From the NCBI GenBank assembly GCA_021202245.1, contig JAJQDK010000032.1, positions 1-29,979 of the forward strand: 29,979 nt of DNA, given 5' to 3'. The translations under genes were made by a program, and so were the position numbers. The notes under the pieces were generated by a model that saw only the letters and a program-made list of their open reading frames with translations, was not told the origin of the DNA and made no database searches. This stretch comes from Clostridiales bacterium. GTDB lineage: Bacteria; Bacillota; Clostridia; Oscillospirales; Acutalibacteraceae. This document shows, one piece after another, positions 18,151 through 26,413 of the stretch. The stretch's first letter is position 1. Every line of letters starts with the position of its first letter.

Positions 18151-19854
18151 ATGGAGCTAAGCTATACAAAACAGCGCAGCGAGTGCGCAAAAGGTGTTCA
18201 AAAATCCGAGCTTGTTATCAAAAACGGCTCGGTAGTCAATGTATTTACCAATGAAATTATCAGAACGGATATTGCAGTCGAGGACGGCATCATTGTAGGC
18301 TTGGGCAGCTACGAGGGAAAAACGGAAATTGATGCCGACGGCAAAATCATTTGCCCCGGGTTTATCGACCCTCATCTTCACCTTGAATCCACCCTTGTTC
18401 TGCCCTCCGAGCTGATAGACTGCGCAGCCGAAAACGGAACGACAACCTTTATTGTCGATCCCCATGAAGCCGCCAATGTTTCCGGCGCAAAGGGAATTGA
18501 CTATATTCTGAGTCAGACCGAAAACGTGCCTGCAAACGTATATGTTATGATGCCCTCCTGCGTTCCCGCAACCTCTGTTGAGGACAACGGCGCAGTGATT
18601 GATGCCGAAACAATGAAAGGATATATTGACAATCCGAGGATACTCGGACTCGGCGAGGTTATGGACTGCCACGCAGTGCTTGACGGCGATAAAAATATGA
18701 CCGACAAGCTCAAAGTGTTCCGAAACAAGGTAATTGACGGTCATTCGGGATATTTGCACGGCAAGGATTTGATGTGCTACAAGCTCGCCGGAGTTGACAC
18801 CGACCACGAGTGCTGTGACTTTGAAACCGCGCTTGAAGAGGTAAGAGCGGGATTTCAGGTTCATATACGCGAGGGCTCGGCTGCAAAAAATCTTGACGCC
18901 ATTGTCAGCGGTATTGTAAAAAATAAAATTCCCACGCAAAGCTTTTCATTCTGCACGGATGACAAGCATATAACCGAAATTCGTGAAAAGGGTCATATAA
19001 GCTACAATGTACGCCGTTCGGTTGAGCTTGGAATTGACCCTATAGAGGCAATCAAAATGGCTACAATCAACCCTGCCAAAGCCTACGGACTGCCACGGAC
19101 AGGCGCAGTTGCCCCCGGCTACCGTGCCGATTTGATTATTATGTCAAATCTAAAGGATATGGAAATTGAAGAGGTATTATACAACGGCAAGCCCGTCAAA
19201 GAGCAGCAAAACGGCAAAAAGCCCGAAATTGATAAGGCGCTGTTCAACACAGTGAAAATCAAAGACCTGTCGTCGGAATCCTTTAAGCTTCCCGTTAAAG
19301 CTCCCGAATGTACTGTGATTGAAGTTATTAAAAACCAGATTTTAACCTCGATGAAAACGGAAGCCGTACCGGTAAAGAACGGAGAATTTGCGCCTAACGA
19401 AACCTACAGCAAAATTGCCGTATTTGAGCGTCACAGAGCAACCGGCAAAAAATATGTCGGAATAGCCAAGAATTACGGCATAAGGAACGGCGCAATAGCT
19501 TCAACATTCAGCCATGATTCGCACAATTTGATTGTTATAGGCGACAACGATGAAGATATGCTCGCCGCATGCAGGGCGCTTGCAGAATGCGGCGGAGGAT
19601 ATGCAATCTCAAACGGCGGAGAAGTTACTGTCCTTGAACTGCCCGTGATGGGGTTAATCAGCAACCGCCCTTATGACGAAGTAAAGCAGCGGCTTGCTCA
19701 GATGATTGAAACGGCGCATAATATGGGCGTGCCCGACGGAATAGACCCGTTTGTAGTGCTGTCGTTCCTATCGCTGACCGTAATCCCCGAGGTAAGAATT
19801 ACTCCGAGAGGCATCTTTGACGTAATAAAAAATGATTTTTTAAATCAGAGCTAA
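18151..19854 (+). CDS. ade: Adenine deaminase
   Basis: A 567-residue amidohydrolase-superfamily enzyme that deaminates adenine to hypoxanthine in purine salvage. The N-terminal beta-sandwich strand region (LVIKNGSVVNVFTNEIIRTD) leads into the metal-binding PGFIDPHLHLEST, then FIVDPHEAANVSG, MMPSCVPATSVEDNGA, DGHSGYLHGKDL, QVHIREGSAAKN, SFCTDDKH and a TINPAKAYGLPRTGAVAPGYRADL segment. The C-terminal third (AVFERHRATGKKYVGIAKN, ASTFSHDSHNLIVIGDND) is the adenine deaminase-specific domain. The length is that of family members. The ATG at 18151 is preferred over the GTG at 18139 because GGTGAT precedes it. It is a single-gene transcription unit with its own promoter. Confidence 0.96.
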   Translation: MELSYTKQRSECAKGVQKSELVIKNGSVVNVFTNEIIRTDIAVEDGIIVGLGSYEGKTEIDADGKIICPGFIDPHLHLESTLVLPSELIDCAAENGTTTFIVDPHEAANVSGAKGIDYILSQTENVPANVYVMMPSCVPATSVEDNGAVIDAETMKGYIDNPRILGLGEVMDCHAVLDGDKNMTDKLKVFRNKVIDGHSGYLHGKDLMCYKLAGVDTDHECCDFETALEEVRAGFQVHIREGSAAKNLDAIVSGIVKNKIPTQSFSFCTDDKHITEIREKGHISYNVRRSVELGIDPIEAIKMATINPAKAYGLPRTGAVAPGYRADLIIMSNLKDMEIEEVLYNGKPVKEQQNGKKPEIDKALFNTVKIKDLSSESFKLPVKAPECTVIEVIKNQILTSMKTEAVPVKNGEFAPNETYSKIAVFERHRATGKKYVGIAKNYGIRNGAIASTFSHDSHNLIVIGDNDEDMLAACRALAECGGGYAISNGGEVTVLELPVMGLISNRPYDEVKQRLAQMIETAHNMGVPDGIDPFVVLSFLSLTVIPEVRITPRGIFDVIKNDFLNQS

Positions 19855-19896
19855 GATTATCTGCCTGCCCGATTCCGCGCTGCGACAACCCCTCAT

Positions 19897-19925
19897 CGGC
19901 TGCCGGAAGCTGTTTTTGCTTTTTG
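19897..19925 (+). terminator. Possible terminator after ade
   Basis: A short stem CGGCT / AGCTG around GCCGGA, with one G-U pair, is followed by TTTTTGCTTTTT. The stem is weak. Confidence 0.4.
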
Positions 19926-20038
19926 ATTTTTTAGACTCAAATGCCGCATTCGCTCTGCTTTTTCTGTATCTATTGAGTGTTTGAGTTAATTTTACCATTA
20001 ACCGCTAAAAGATAAATTTAAAAATTTGCAAAAAAGTG

Positions 20039-20067
20039 TTGACAAAATATTTTGATTGTGATATAGT
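20039..20067 (+). promoter_or_regulatory. Promoter of the tRNA-Thr/tRNA-Tyr pair
   Basis: A perfect TTGACA (20039-20044), 17-bp spacer, and TATAGT (20062-20067), 30 bp before the mature tRNA-Thr 5' end. Confidence 0.85.
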
Positions 20068-20096
20068 ATATAGGCACTCGAAAATAGTCAGCATTT

Positions 20097-20172
20097 GCTG
20101 GTGTAGCTCAGTTGGTAGAGCAGCTGATTTGTAATCAGCAGGTCGGGGGTTCAAGTCCGTCCACCAGCTCCA
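20097..20172 (+). tRNA. tRNA-Thr (anticodon TGT)
   Basis: A 76-nt cloverleaf including an encoded CCA. The acceptor GCTGGTG pairs with CACCAGC, the D-arm is GCTCAGTTGGTAGAGC, the anticodon arm is CTGAT-TTGTAAT-CAG with TGT at positions 34-36, and the T-arm contains GGTTCAAGTCC. It reads ACA codons. Confidence 0.97.
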
Positions 20173-20173
20173 C

Positions 20174-20201
20174 AAAGCCTACTGTTTAGGCAGTAGGCTT
20201 T
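20174..20201 (+). terminator. Hairpin between tRNA-Thr and tRNA-Tyr
   Basis: A perfect 11-bp stem AAAGCCTACTG / CAGTAGGCTTT around TTTAGG, right behind the CCA end. No good T-run follows, so it may be a processing signal or attenuator rather than a full terminator. Confidence 0.5.
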
Positions 20202-20224
20202 GCCTTTAAAAATCCTATAGATAC

Positions 20225-20309
20225 GGGAGAATTCCCGAGTGGCCAAAGGGGGCAGACTGTAAATCTGTTGTCTTCGACTTCGATGGTTCGAATCCATCTT
20301 CTCCCACCA
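20225..20309 (+). tRNA. tRNA-Tyr (anticodon GTA)
   Basis: An 85-nt class II tRNA with a long variable arm (TGTCTTCGACTTCG region) and an encoded CCA. The acceptor GGGAGAA pairs with TTCTCCC, and the anticodon arm CAGACTGTAAATCTG holds GTA. It reads TAC/TAT codons. Confidence 0.97.
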
Positions 20310-20337
20310 AAGCACATCCGAATGGATGTGCTTTTTT
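20310..20337 (+). terminator. Intrinsic terminator after tRNA-Tyr
   Basis: The stem AAGCACATCC / GGATGTGCTT around GAAT is followed by TTTTT. Confidence 0.9.
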
Positions 20338-20361
20338 GTATGTTATGTTTCAAAAGAATAC

Positions 20362-20392
20362 TTGACAGGCACGAACAAATGTTCCGTAATAT
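20362..20392 (+). promoter_or_regulatory. Promoter with an embedded LexA (SOS) box
   Basis: TTGACA (20362-20367) and TAATAT (20387-20392) enclose CGAACAAATGTTCC (20372-20385). This fits the Gram-positive LexA operator CGAAC-N4-GTTCG at all but the last base. LexA bound here would cover the promoter. The spacer of 19 bp is long, so basal activity may be low. The next genes on this strand are a 22-codon frame and the barstar-family gene. Confidence 0.65.
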
Positions 20393-20478
20393 AAGTGTAA
20401 AATAATTTATTGAGATTATTCTTGTAGCGTCAAGTTGATTTTAGTATAAAAACATACAAAAAGGAAATTTTTATTTGC

Positions 20479-20547
20479 ATGAAACAAATTATAAGAAAAA
20501 CACACATTAATGATTTTAATATTCTAATAACGGTCTGTTTTTTGTAA
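20479..20547 (+). CDS. Possible 22-residue leader peptide
   Basis: The frame starts MKQIIRKTHINDFNIL and ends ITVCFL before TAA. AAGGAA lies 12 bp upstream, rather far for a ribosome binding site. The frame is the only ATG reading frame of note between the SOS-type promoter and the barstar gene. It could be a leader peptide, the remains of a longer gene, or chance. No homology is recognised. Confidence 0.2.
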   Translation: MKQIIRKTHINDFNILITVCFL

Positions 20548-20587
20548 CATACGATCACTATATGACTTTTGTGCATATTCAACATGA

Positions 20588-20899
20588 GTGATAATTAAGC
20601 ATAGTAAACACAGATCATTTATAGAGAGAATATTGGATTTTTCCGACTGCGAGTATTTAGGAGAAGTTCACCAAATAATACAGGAAAAATTAGAATTACC
20701 CGAGTGGTATGGAAAAAACTTGGATGCACTTTGGGATGCGATAACAGGCATTATGTATGTTCCTGCAAGCATAAAAATTATTTATAAACCTAAAAATAAA
20801 GCTTCATCAGAATTAAAAAACGAAATTTGTAAAATTATTGAAGTGTTAAAAGAGGCTGTTCAGGAGTACAATGAATTTACACTTTCTGTTGATATATAG
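20588..20899 (+). CDS. Barstar-family ribonuclease inhibitor
   Basis: A 103-residue protein with the barstar core. Near residue 27 it has the helix HQIIQEKLELPEWYGKNLDA, followed by LWDAITG, the region that in barstar plugs the barnase active site (the family signature is YGxNLDALWD). The C-terminal beta strand EYNEFTLSVDI is also typical. Barstar proteins neutralise secreted or contact-delivered ribonuclease toxins. No ribonuclease gene is seen beside it, so it may be an orphan immunity protein. The start is uncertain: GTG at 20588 has no good Shine-Dalgarno sequence. It lies 200 bp downstream of the SOS-type promoter and just before the CRISPR array. Confidence 0.85.
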   Translation: MIIKHSKHRSFIERILDFSDCEYLGEVHQIIQEKLELPEWYGKNLDALWDAITGIMYVPASIKIIYKPKNKASSELKNEICKIIEVLKEAVQEYNEFTLSVDI

Positions 20900-20949
20900 T
20901 TAATGCAAATGGTATATCAGTTTTCAGCGGAAATCAGCAGAAATCTTGA

Positions 20950-21314
20950 GTTGTAGTTCCCTAATTTTTCTTGGTATGATATAATTGCAAGAAGTTTTTG
21001 TACGCTTTGCGTTGTGTTGTAGTTCCCTAATTTTTTTGGTATGATATAATTACAATGCCTGCGATAATCTGGTCTATGTTGTTGTAGTTCCCTAATTTTT
21101 CTTGGTATGATATAATTGCAAGAAGATAAATAGCATCTTTAAATTAGTTTTAGTTAAGTAATTTTTCTTGGTATGATATAATCCGGAACAATTCAAAGTT
21201 ATAGTTGCTGTAGTTGTAGTTCCCTAATTTTTCTTGGTATGATATAATGAAGATGTGGCAGAAATGGAGAGACGGTTTGTTGTAGTTCCCTAATTTTTCT
21301 TGGTATGATATAAT
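20950..21314 (+). CRISPR. Type II-C CRISPR array, 6 repeats and 5 spacers
   Basis: The 36-bp repeats begin GTTGTAGTTCCCTAAT and end GGTATGATATAAT, at 20950, 21016, 21081, 21147, 21213 and 21279. All five spacers are exactly 30 bp. Repeat 2 (21016-21050) has lost one C in the TTTTTCTT part. Repeat 4 (21147-21182) differs at four positions in its 5' part (GTTTTAGTTAAG). Each repeat ends in TGATATAAT, a perfect extended -10 element, so each spacer may be transcribed rightward from its own repeat, as described for Neisseria meningitidis II-C. The orientation is confirmed by a tracrRNA anti-repeat at 26114-26149. The array converges on the cas genes. The leader end could not be decided. Confidence 0.97.
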
Positions 21315-21322
21315 AGGGACGC

Positions 21323-21361
21323 AAAAACTCCCGATAAATTCTAAGTTTATCGGGAGTTTTT
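21323..21361. terminator. Bidirectional terminator between array and cas2
   Basis: AAAAACTCCCGATAAA and its exact complement TTTATCGGGAGTTTTT enclose a TTCTAAG loop. It is U-rich on either strand, so it can end both the array transcript and the cas transcript. Confidence 0.9.
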
Positions 21362-21410
21362 GTTCTGCAAATTTAAAATTTCAACTTGTAAAAATGCCTT
21401 TTTTACAAAT

Positions 21411-21731
21411 TCAAAAAATACTCAGCTGTTCAAAGCTTGCCTGTTCTTCTTCGTTAACCAGGTTCCCGATAATCAGCTCCATTTTTTTCATATTGCTTTT
21501 CGGTTATCACCAAAAGCCTAACGGAACCGTTATCGGGTTTATTGTTTCTTATGCGTATTTTATGTTTTTCAACGTCATCGTATCCGTTGCATACCCTGCA
21601 ACAAACAGAAAATTTACCATAAAATAGCCATCCTTAAGGAGAAAATTCCTAAACCGGGTAGCCGTTTTTCTTTGTGTTTTCGTCTTTACCGGCAAATCAA
21701 AAAATACTATCATTCTCATAAATTTATTCAT
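21411..21731 (-). pseudogene. cas2: Cas2 with two compensating frameshifts
   Basis: Cas2 pairs with Cas1 in the spacer-integration complex. The start MRMIVFFDLPVKTKTQRKTA and FRNFLLKDGYFMV are typical of type II Cas2, with the conserved Asp after FF. One base is then missing near 21614, so the next part is read in another frame (FSVCCRVCNGYDDVEKHK, then PDNGSVRLLVITEKQYEK). An extra base in the T7 run 21482-21488 restores the first frame for the last stretch (MELIIGNLVNEEEQASFEQL, SIF, stop at 21411). Losing and gaining one base leaves exactly 107 codons. As it stands only the first third is in frame, stopping at 21549. The ATG at 21731 overlaps the cas1 stop; ATG at 21719 is an alternative. 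Confidence 0.85.
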
Positions 21732-22620
21732 ATTGATGCTGCTCAAGGTCAATCAGTTGGGGCAAAATAAGATTTTCTGTTTTTTCAGTCAAAACGCTTG
21801 TAAGACTTTGAACCGTATTGTCAACAGCCTTTGCACAAGCAAAAATCTTATTGTTTGAAATCACATCCATAGTCAGCAAATTAACCAATTGTGCTTTTCG
21901 GGCAGTAGTAAGCTCTTCATCCTGCATAGCGTATTTTCTTACGAAAAGGTCAACAAGAGGACGGTAAGGCTCAATTAAATCATCAGCAAGATTAAAGTTG
22001 TTAAGCGTACTTTTGTGAAACAGTCCCAAAGACGGTTCATAACCATATACCACAAGATATTTCGCAATGGTGCTTCTGATTATGGCATAACCGTAATTCA
22101 AACAAGAATTTATCGCATTATCACCTGATCTTGTAAAGCCGTTGCCGAATAACAGCTTAAAATATTGAGATGCCGCTACGGCCTCCATATTTTCACTGTC
22201 GCCGTGCTTTACTTTTTTCTTAAGAGTGTCTATACTTTCCCACTGCTCAACACCGCAAAGCTTCAAAACCGTTGCCTGATTTTCTATTTTTTGAACAACA
22301 ATCTGCTTCCACATCTGCTTACGCAGATGCTGCGGCATATTTATTTGGCTGTTAAGTACAGATAAATGGCGTGAATGTCTGTTCAAAGGAAGAAACACTC
22401 CGCAGGGATGATGAGCTTTGTTTGTTGCATATAAGGTTATGGCATATTCAGAAATTTTAGAAAGAAGATAGGAATTAAAAGCTACCTGCATACTGTCAAC
22501 CGCTATACACTCTATATCTTCCAAAGGGATTTTTGTAACATCTCCGTTGTCAATCACAAGCTGTTCATTTTTTACGCTCAGCTTCATAGAATTGGCAAGG
22601 AATAAAACTCTGTAACCCAT
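21724..22620 (-). CDS. cas1: CRISPR-associated endonuclease Cas1
   Basis: A complete 298-residue type II Cas1, the integrase that inserts new spacers together with Cas2. The N-terminal beta domain (GYRVLFLANSMKLSVKNEQL) leads to the helical catalytic domain with the metal ligands Glu146 (SENMEAVAASQYF), His202 (LGLFHKSTLNNFNLADD) and Glu217 (LIEPYRPLVD). It starts with the ATG directly after the cas9 stop at 22621 (no gap), which implies translational coupling. Its only partner in the locus, cas2, is frameshifted, so adaptation may be lost even though this gene is open. Confidence 0.96.
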   Translation of the reverse strand: MGYRVLFLANSMKLSVKNEQLVIDNGDVTKIPLEDIECIAVDSMQVAFNSYLLSKISEYAITLYATNKAHHPCGVFLPLNRHSRHLSVLNSQINMPQHLRKQMWKQIVVQKIENQATVLKLCGVEQWESIDTLKKKVKHGDSENMEAVAASQYFKLLFGNGFTRSGDNAINSCLNYGYAIIRSTIAKYLVVYGYEPSLGLFHKSTLNNFNLADDLIEPYRPLVDLFVRKYAMQDEELTTARKAQLVNLLTMDVISNNKIFACAKAVDNTVQSLTSVLTEKTENLILPQLIDLEQHQYE

Positions 22621-25600
22621 TTATTTAAAGCCCCTCCGCTTTTCTTTGCCGACCTTAGTGATATTGCCCAACGCGTCCACATTATATTTTTCAATAGATA
22701 AAAGTCCTTTAACACCTAAACTCGGAATCGTATAAGTATTATCATGGTTAATAACAGTGATTGTTGCACTGGATATACCGGTTTTTTTAAAGCACAAGTA
22801 TTCTTCTCTTGTAATATAATTTGGGGGCAAAGTGCTGTCCTTATTTACAAGTGAAAATTGCATATCCTTTTTAGATGTAATTTTTATCAAATCATTGGAA
22901 TAAAGTGAGAATATAAAGTCTTTATCGTCCATTTCTATCCAATTTTCATAAGGCTTGTGCGCTGCAATAGCTTTATTGGGCAGTTCATCTTTAATTGTGT
23001 CCGATACATAAATCGGCACAAGATAATAACCCTTACCTTCAACATAAAAACATCGGTTCTTACCGTTGAGCCGTTTGCCGCAACTGCGGTTTTATTATGC
23101 ACATTAACGCTGAGAGTTGCTTTTTCACGAATTTTCACTTTTTTTACAAGCGGACCCAATGTACCATCGTTTTTCGGCTTGTAAAAAGGCTCGGCAAACG
23201 CAGCATCGGCTTTTCCCCCGAATTGTATAAGGCGTTCTTTAAGTGCATTATAAAGCAGCATATCGCTTGAAGGATTAAAATAGTCTTTAATCTCACCATT
23301 TTCAAGCTTCAGCGAAGTAAGAGGCACCTTGGATACGGTGTATTTTACCCCATCCTCAATAATTTGAGCTCTTATGGTGTCCTGATGAGCGGAACCGGTA
23401 ACTTTTCGATTTGGCATTCTTGAAACGAATATAGGCTTTAACTCTTCATCTGTTGAGTAATTAACCAACGGACAATTATGCAAAATATGAGACGGATTAT
23501 CTGAGCAAAGCATTTCAATTTCTTGCCTGAAATCGGGATACGGTAGAGGGAAACGGTCGATTACTTCACCGGTTTTTCTATCTACATCAAAATATCTTCC
23601 CGTTCCTTCGTCAAAAAATTCCGTTTCACGATATTTTGAATATTCGGAAATTCTTTTTATCATACCCGGCGTTATGCAGGCAATTACAACAGCGTCTATC
23701 GCGTGATGCACATCACCGTTTTCCCTGATTTTGTGAATTCCCCAGCGTTTACGGACATATGCGGTAGCGGCACCGTTTACCGATGATACAGTGTTCTTAA
23801 TTCCCGTGTTATTGGGTGCAGTTTCAAGATATTTCTTGATAAATTTCAGCATAAATCTTGATATATATTGAGTATCGTTAAGATTTCTTTCCTTAAACCC
23901 TTTGGTATCTTCTTCGGTAAGCTTCTCTTTGAGCAGATTCTTTTTCTTTTTATAACCGAGATTGGATGAGTCTACCCAAATGTAGAAATCATCCCGCCTT
24001 TTGCCGGTAAGATACTGCATTGGAATACGATTTCCTTTTTGTCTGTTTTCAGAAGACATAACAAGCACCTTATTGCTGTATGAATCGTCAAAAGAAATAC
24101 TGTAAGGAATAATGTGGTCTATATCGGTGTAGCCGATTTCAAACAAACGCTCTATTTTTATAGGCTGCAGAGAGTAGGGACAAATGCCATCCTGTTCTTT
24201 CCAAAGCTTATATTTTATCAAATCCTGTCCGGTCGGACGAAGCAGACCGTATTTGCTTTTAAGCTCCTCCATTATGCGTTCGTTTTCTGCGTGGTTTTCT
24301 TTCTGAAATTTTTCCAGAGATTTTCTGTCTTTAAAATTTTTTGAAAGCTCTCGTGCAAGCTCAATTTTAACAAAGGCAGGACTTTCACCCATTTCTCTGA
24401 TGATAGCATTAATGACTTTTATCGACTGCGAAACGGCTCTGCGTACAACCGGATTATTTATATCCGCAAGTTCCGGCGCATCCTTTGGATTGGCAGGCAA
24501 AAACCTGCGCTGATCCTTTTCTGTTTTTTTAAAGTCGTATCCTGCCGCTTCACAGGCATCGTTGTATAACATACCTTGCTCAAGATAAGGATTGATTTTA
24601 TCAAGTGCTTTAAGTGAAAGATTGGCGGTTTTGCTAAACGACGGCAATGTGAGCGCAATATCAATTTCAGCATCGGTAAATCCATTTTCCCGAAGATTAC
24701 AAATAATTTTTTCATCGTTTTTGTAAACGCTCAACGCATATGCAAGGTTGTTTCTTTTTTCTGTACTCCATAGCAGGAAAGAATCTCCATATGCTTTTTT
24801 AAAAGTATGAAAAGCCGTAAGATAAGTAAATTTAGTCTTTTTCTCGGTTTTTTCAAAATCACTGTCATTGTATGAAATATTGAAAAGATCGTTATCGGGC
24901 AATTTCAATGCTTTTCTGATCGAAGCATATGTAATTGAATTTTTATCAAAGGCTAACTTTATAACAATGTCGCGTTCTTCCTTTGACAGAGGGCGTTTAT
25001 CGCTGCCGCTCACAATTTTTACGGCGTTGACTTTTGATAGCAAATTAAAATACTCAAAGGAAAAAGAAGCTTTAACCGCACGAAGCTCGTTTTCTTCAAA
25101 TCTGCATTTGCCAAGCATTTTTTCTATTTGATTTCCGGCATATGGGCTGTTGCCCCCGGGACCGTCGTCAAAGCTGCGCTGGCCAAGATAGATTTTTAAA
25201 TAACATTTCTCAAGCTCGGCAGTTGCAAATTCATTTTTTAGATTTCGCTGTGACTCAAATATAAGCTTTACCTCATCTTCGTACTGTTTCCTTGAGAATG
25301 TGTTGGAATAGCTTTCACTTTTATTTCTTTTGCATACCGCAAATTTTTCATCCTTATACAACATTTCGCCGATAGTTCTGTAATGTTTTTCCTCTAAAAG
25401 GCGTGTGTTAGATTCAACTGCGGACAGCAACGCTCCGGCTTCCGATTTTTTATCTTGTGAATCGGCTTTTCTGTTCGATTTAAAACCTCTGCGCTGGCTT
25501 AAATGGATAAGCAATCTGATAAAATCATCACGATTCAGCTTCTTATCAAGAGCCTGCGAACGCACTTGATAAATATCTGTCATTGTTGAACTGTTTTCGC

Positions 25601-25877
25601 ATAGTTCTAAAATACACTCTCTCGATACCCCCATTGATTTTTCGATAAGCAGTTTAATGTTTTCTTTGCGATGCCTTTTTCTTCTTAATCTTCTTCTGCT
25701 GCCTCTGAATTCCCTGCGAGGAGCGGCGAGAGATGATCCATCCTTAGGATTTTCGGCTTTTTCGAAAACTCGTGAAGCCATTTTGTAAATTCTAAACGGT
25801 TCATCTTTTTCATCAAGGAGAACCACCGCACTTCCTACAGAAGCAATTCCAATATCAAGCCCTATTGAATAGCTCAT
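22621..25877 (-). CDS. cas9: Cas9 (type II-C), frameshifted in the C-terminal PAM-interacting domain
   Basis: RNA-guided DNA endonuclease. RuvC-I is SYSIGLDIGIASVG (Asp8). An arginine-rich bridge helix lies at residues 54-75, RuvC-II is FVKIELARELSKN (Glu506), HNH is DIDHIIPY with Asp587, His588 and Asn611, and RuvC-III is GDVHHAIDAVVIA (His725, Asp728). With one base added to the A5 run at 23046-23050 the protein would be 1085 residues, the II-C size, ending EKRRGFK. As sequenced, the frame leaves the family sequence after about residue 943 and ends at 22935 with unrelated residues. The last ~142 residues, which read the PAM, are lost. The ribosome binding site is AGGAGG, 9 bp before the ATG. 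tracrRNA lies upstream on the same strand. Confidence 0.95.
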
Positions 25878-26053
25878 AATATTAACCTCCTATGTAATTT
25901 AGAACATATACGTTTTTTGAATACGAAACATTTGTAATTTAGCTTAACTCGGAGCGACGCCAGATGTAAGCTCGCTTAAGATAGGCAAATAGGTATACAT
26001 ATTTATCATTTTTATTTAAACAGTGGGATTACTGATTACAATACTGCTGTTGT

Positions 26054-26151
26054 AAAAGATGAAGGTCCTATTATTATGAATAGGACCTTCAGAGCTTTGC
26101 GGTTAACTACCTTATCATAGTAACCTAATTGTTCTTGGTATGATACAATTT
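26054..26151 (-). ncRNA. tracrRNA of the type II-C system
   Basis: The minus strand from about 26151 begins with an anti-repeat (26114-26149). Its distal part complements repeat bases 12-36 with two changes, and ACTATGAT (complement of 26114-26121) pairs with the repeat 5' end GTTGTAGT using wobble pairs, with a small bulge between. Then follow AAGG and the AACCGCAAAGC region of the nexus, and a terminator hairpin GAAGGTCCTATT / AATAGGACCTTC followed by ATCTTTT. The length is about 98 nt. All parts needed for Cas9 loading and RNase III processing appear intact. Confidence 0.9.
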
Positions 26152-26157
26152 AATTAT

Positions 26158-26185
26158 ATTATACACCTATATTATTAAATGTCAA
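26158..26185 (-). promoter_or_regulatory. tracrRNA promoter
   Basis: TTGACA (26180-26185) and TATAAT (26158-26163) on the minus strand, both perfect, with a 16-bp spacer. Transcription should start near 26151, at the first base of the anti-repeat. Confidence 0.85.
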
Positions 26186-26287
26186 TAGATAAATTAAATA
26201 TTTTTGTAAAAAATTGCAGAAATTAACTTTTGCAATTCGCTGAAATAATTTTTGCTCCTTAAAATCAGATAAATTGCTCAACAGCTA

Positions 26288-26316
26288 TTGACAAAAAGAT
26301 TTTTTGATGATAAAAT
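26288..26316 (+). promoter_or_regulatory. tRNA-Trp promoter
   Basis: TTGACA (26288-26293), 17-bp spacer, TAAAAT (26311-26316). The leader of about 90 nt before the tRNA includes the palindrome TTGCAATATTGCAA. Confidence 0.75.
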
Positions 26317-26413
26317 TAGACTTACGTTGACTGTGAGGGTACATTGCAATATTGCAAGGAAGAACCTAATCCCAAAAGGATGCGCTGTTTAAATTGAACA
26401 CTAATAAATATTT

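Noticed and set aside
18157..18939. Long open frame on the minus strand within ade
   Set aside because: It is the complement of a clearly real amidohydrolase gene.
25878..26053. A second short array or decoy repeat upstream of cas9
   Set aside because: No stretch resembling the CRISPR repeat was found outside the array and the tracrRNA anti-repeat. A repeated CTAAATTACA here is too short to interpret.
26323..26413. T-box or rpmG remnant in the tRNA-Trp leader
   Set aside because: No T-box sequence or specifier stem, and no ribosomal protein L33 motif in any frame. Only the palindrome TTGCAATATTGCAA stands out.
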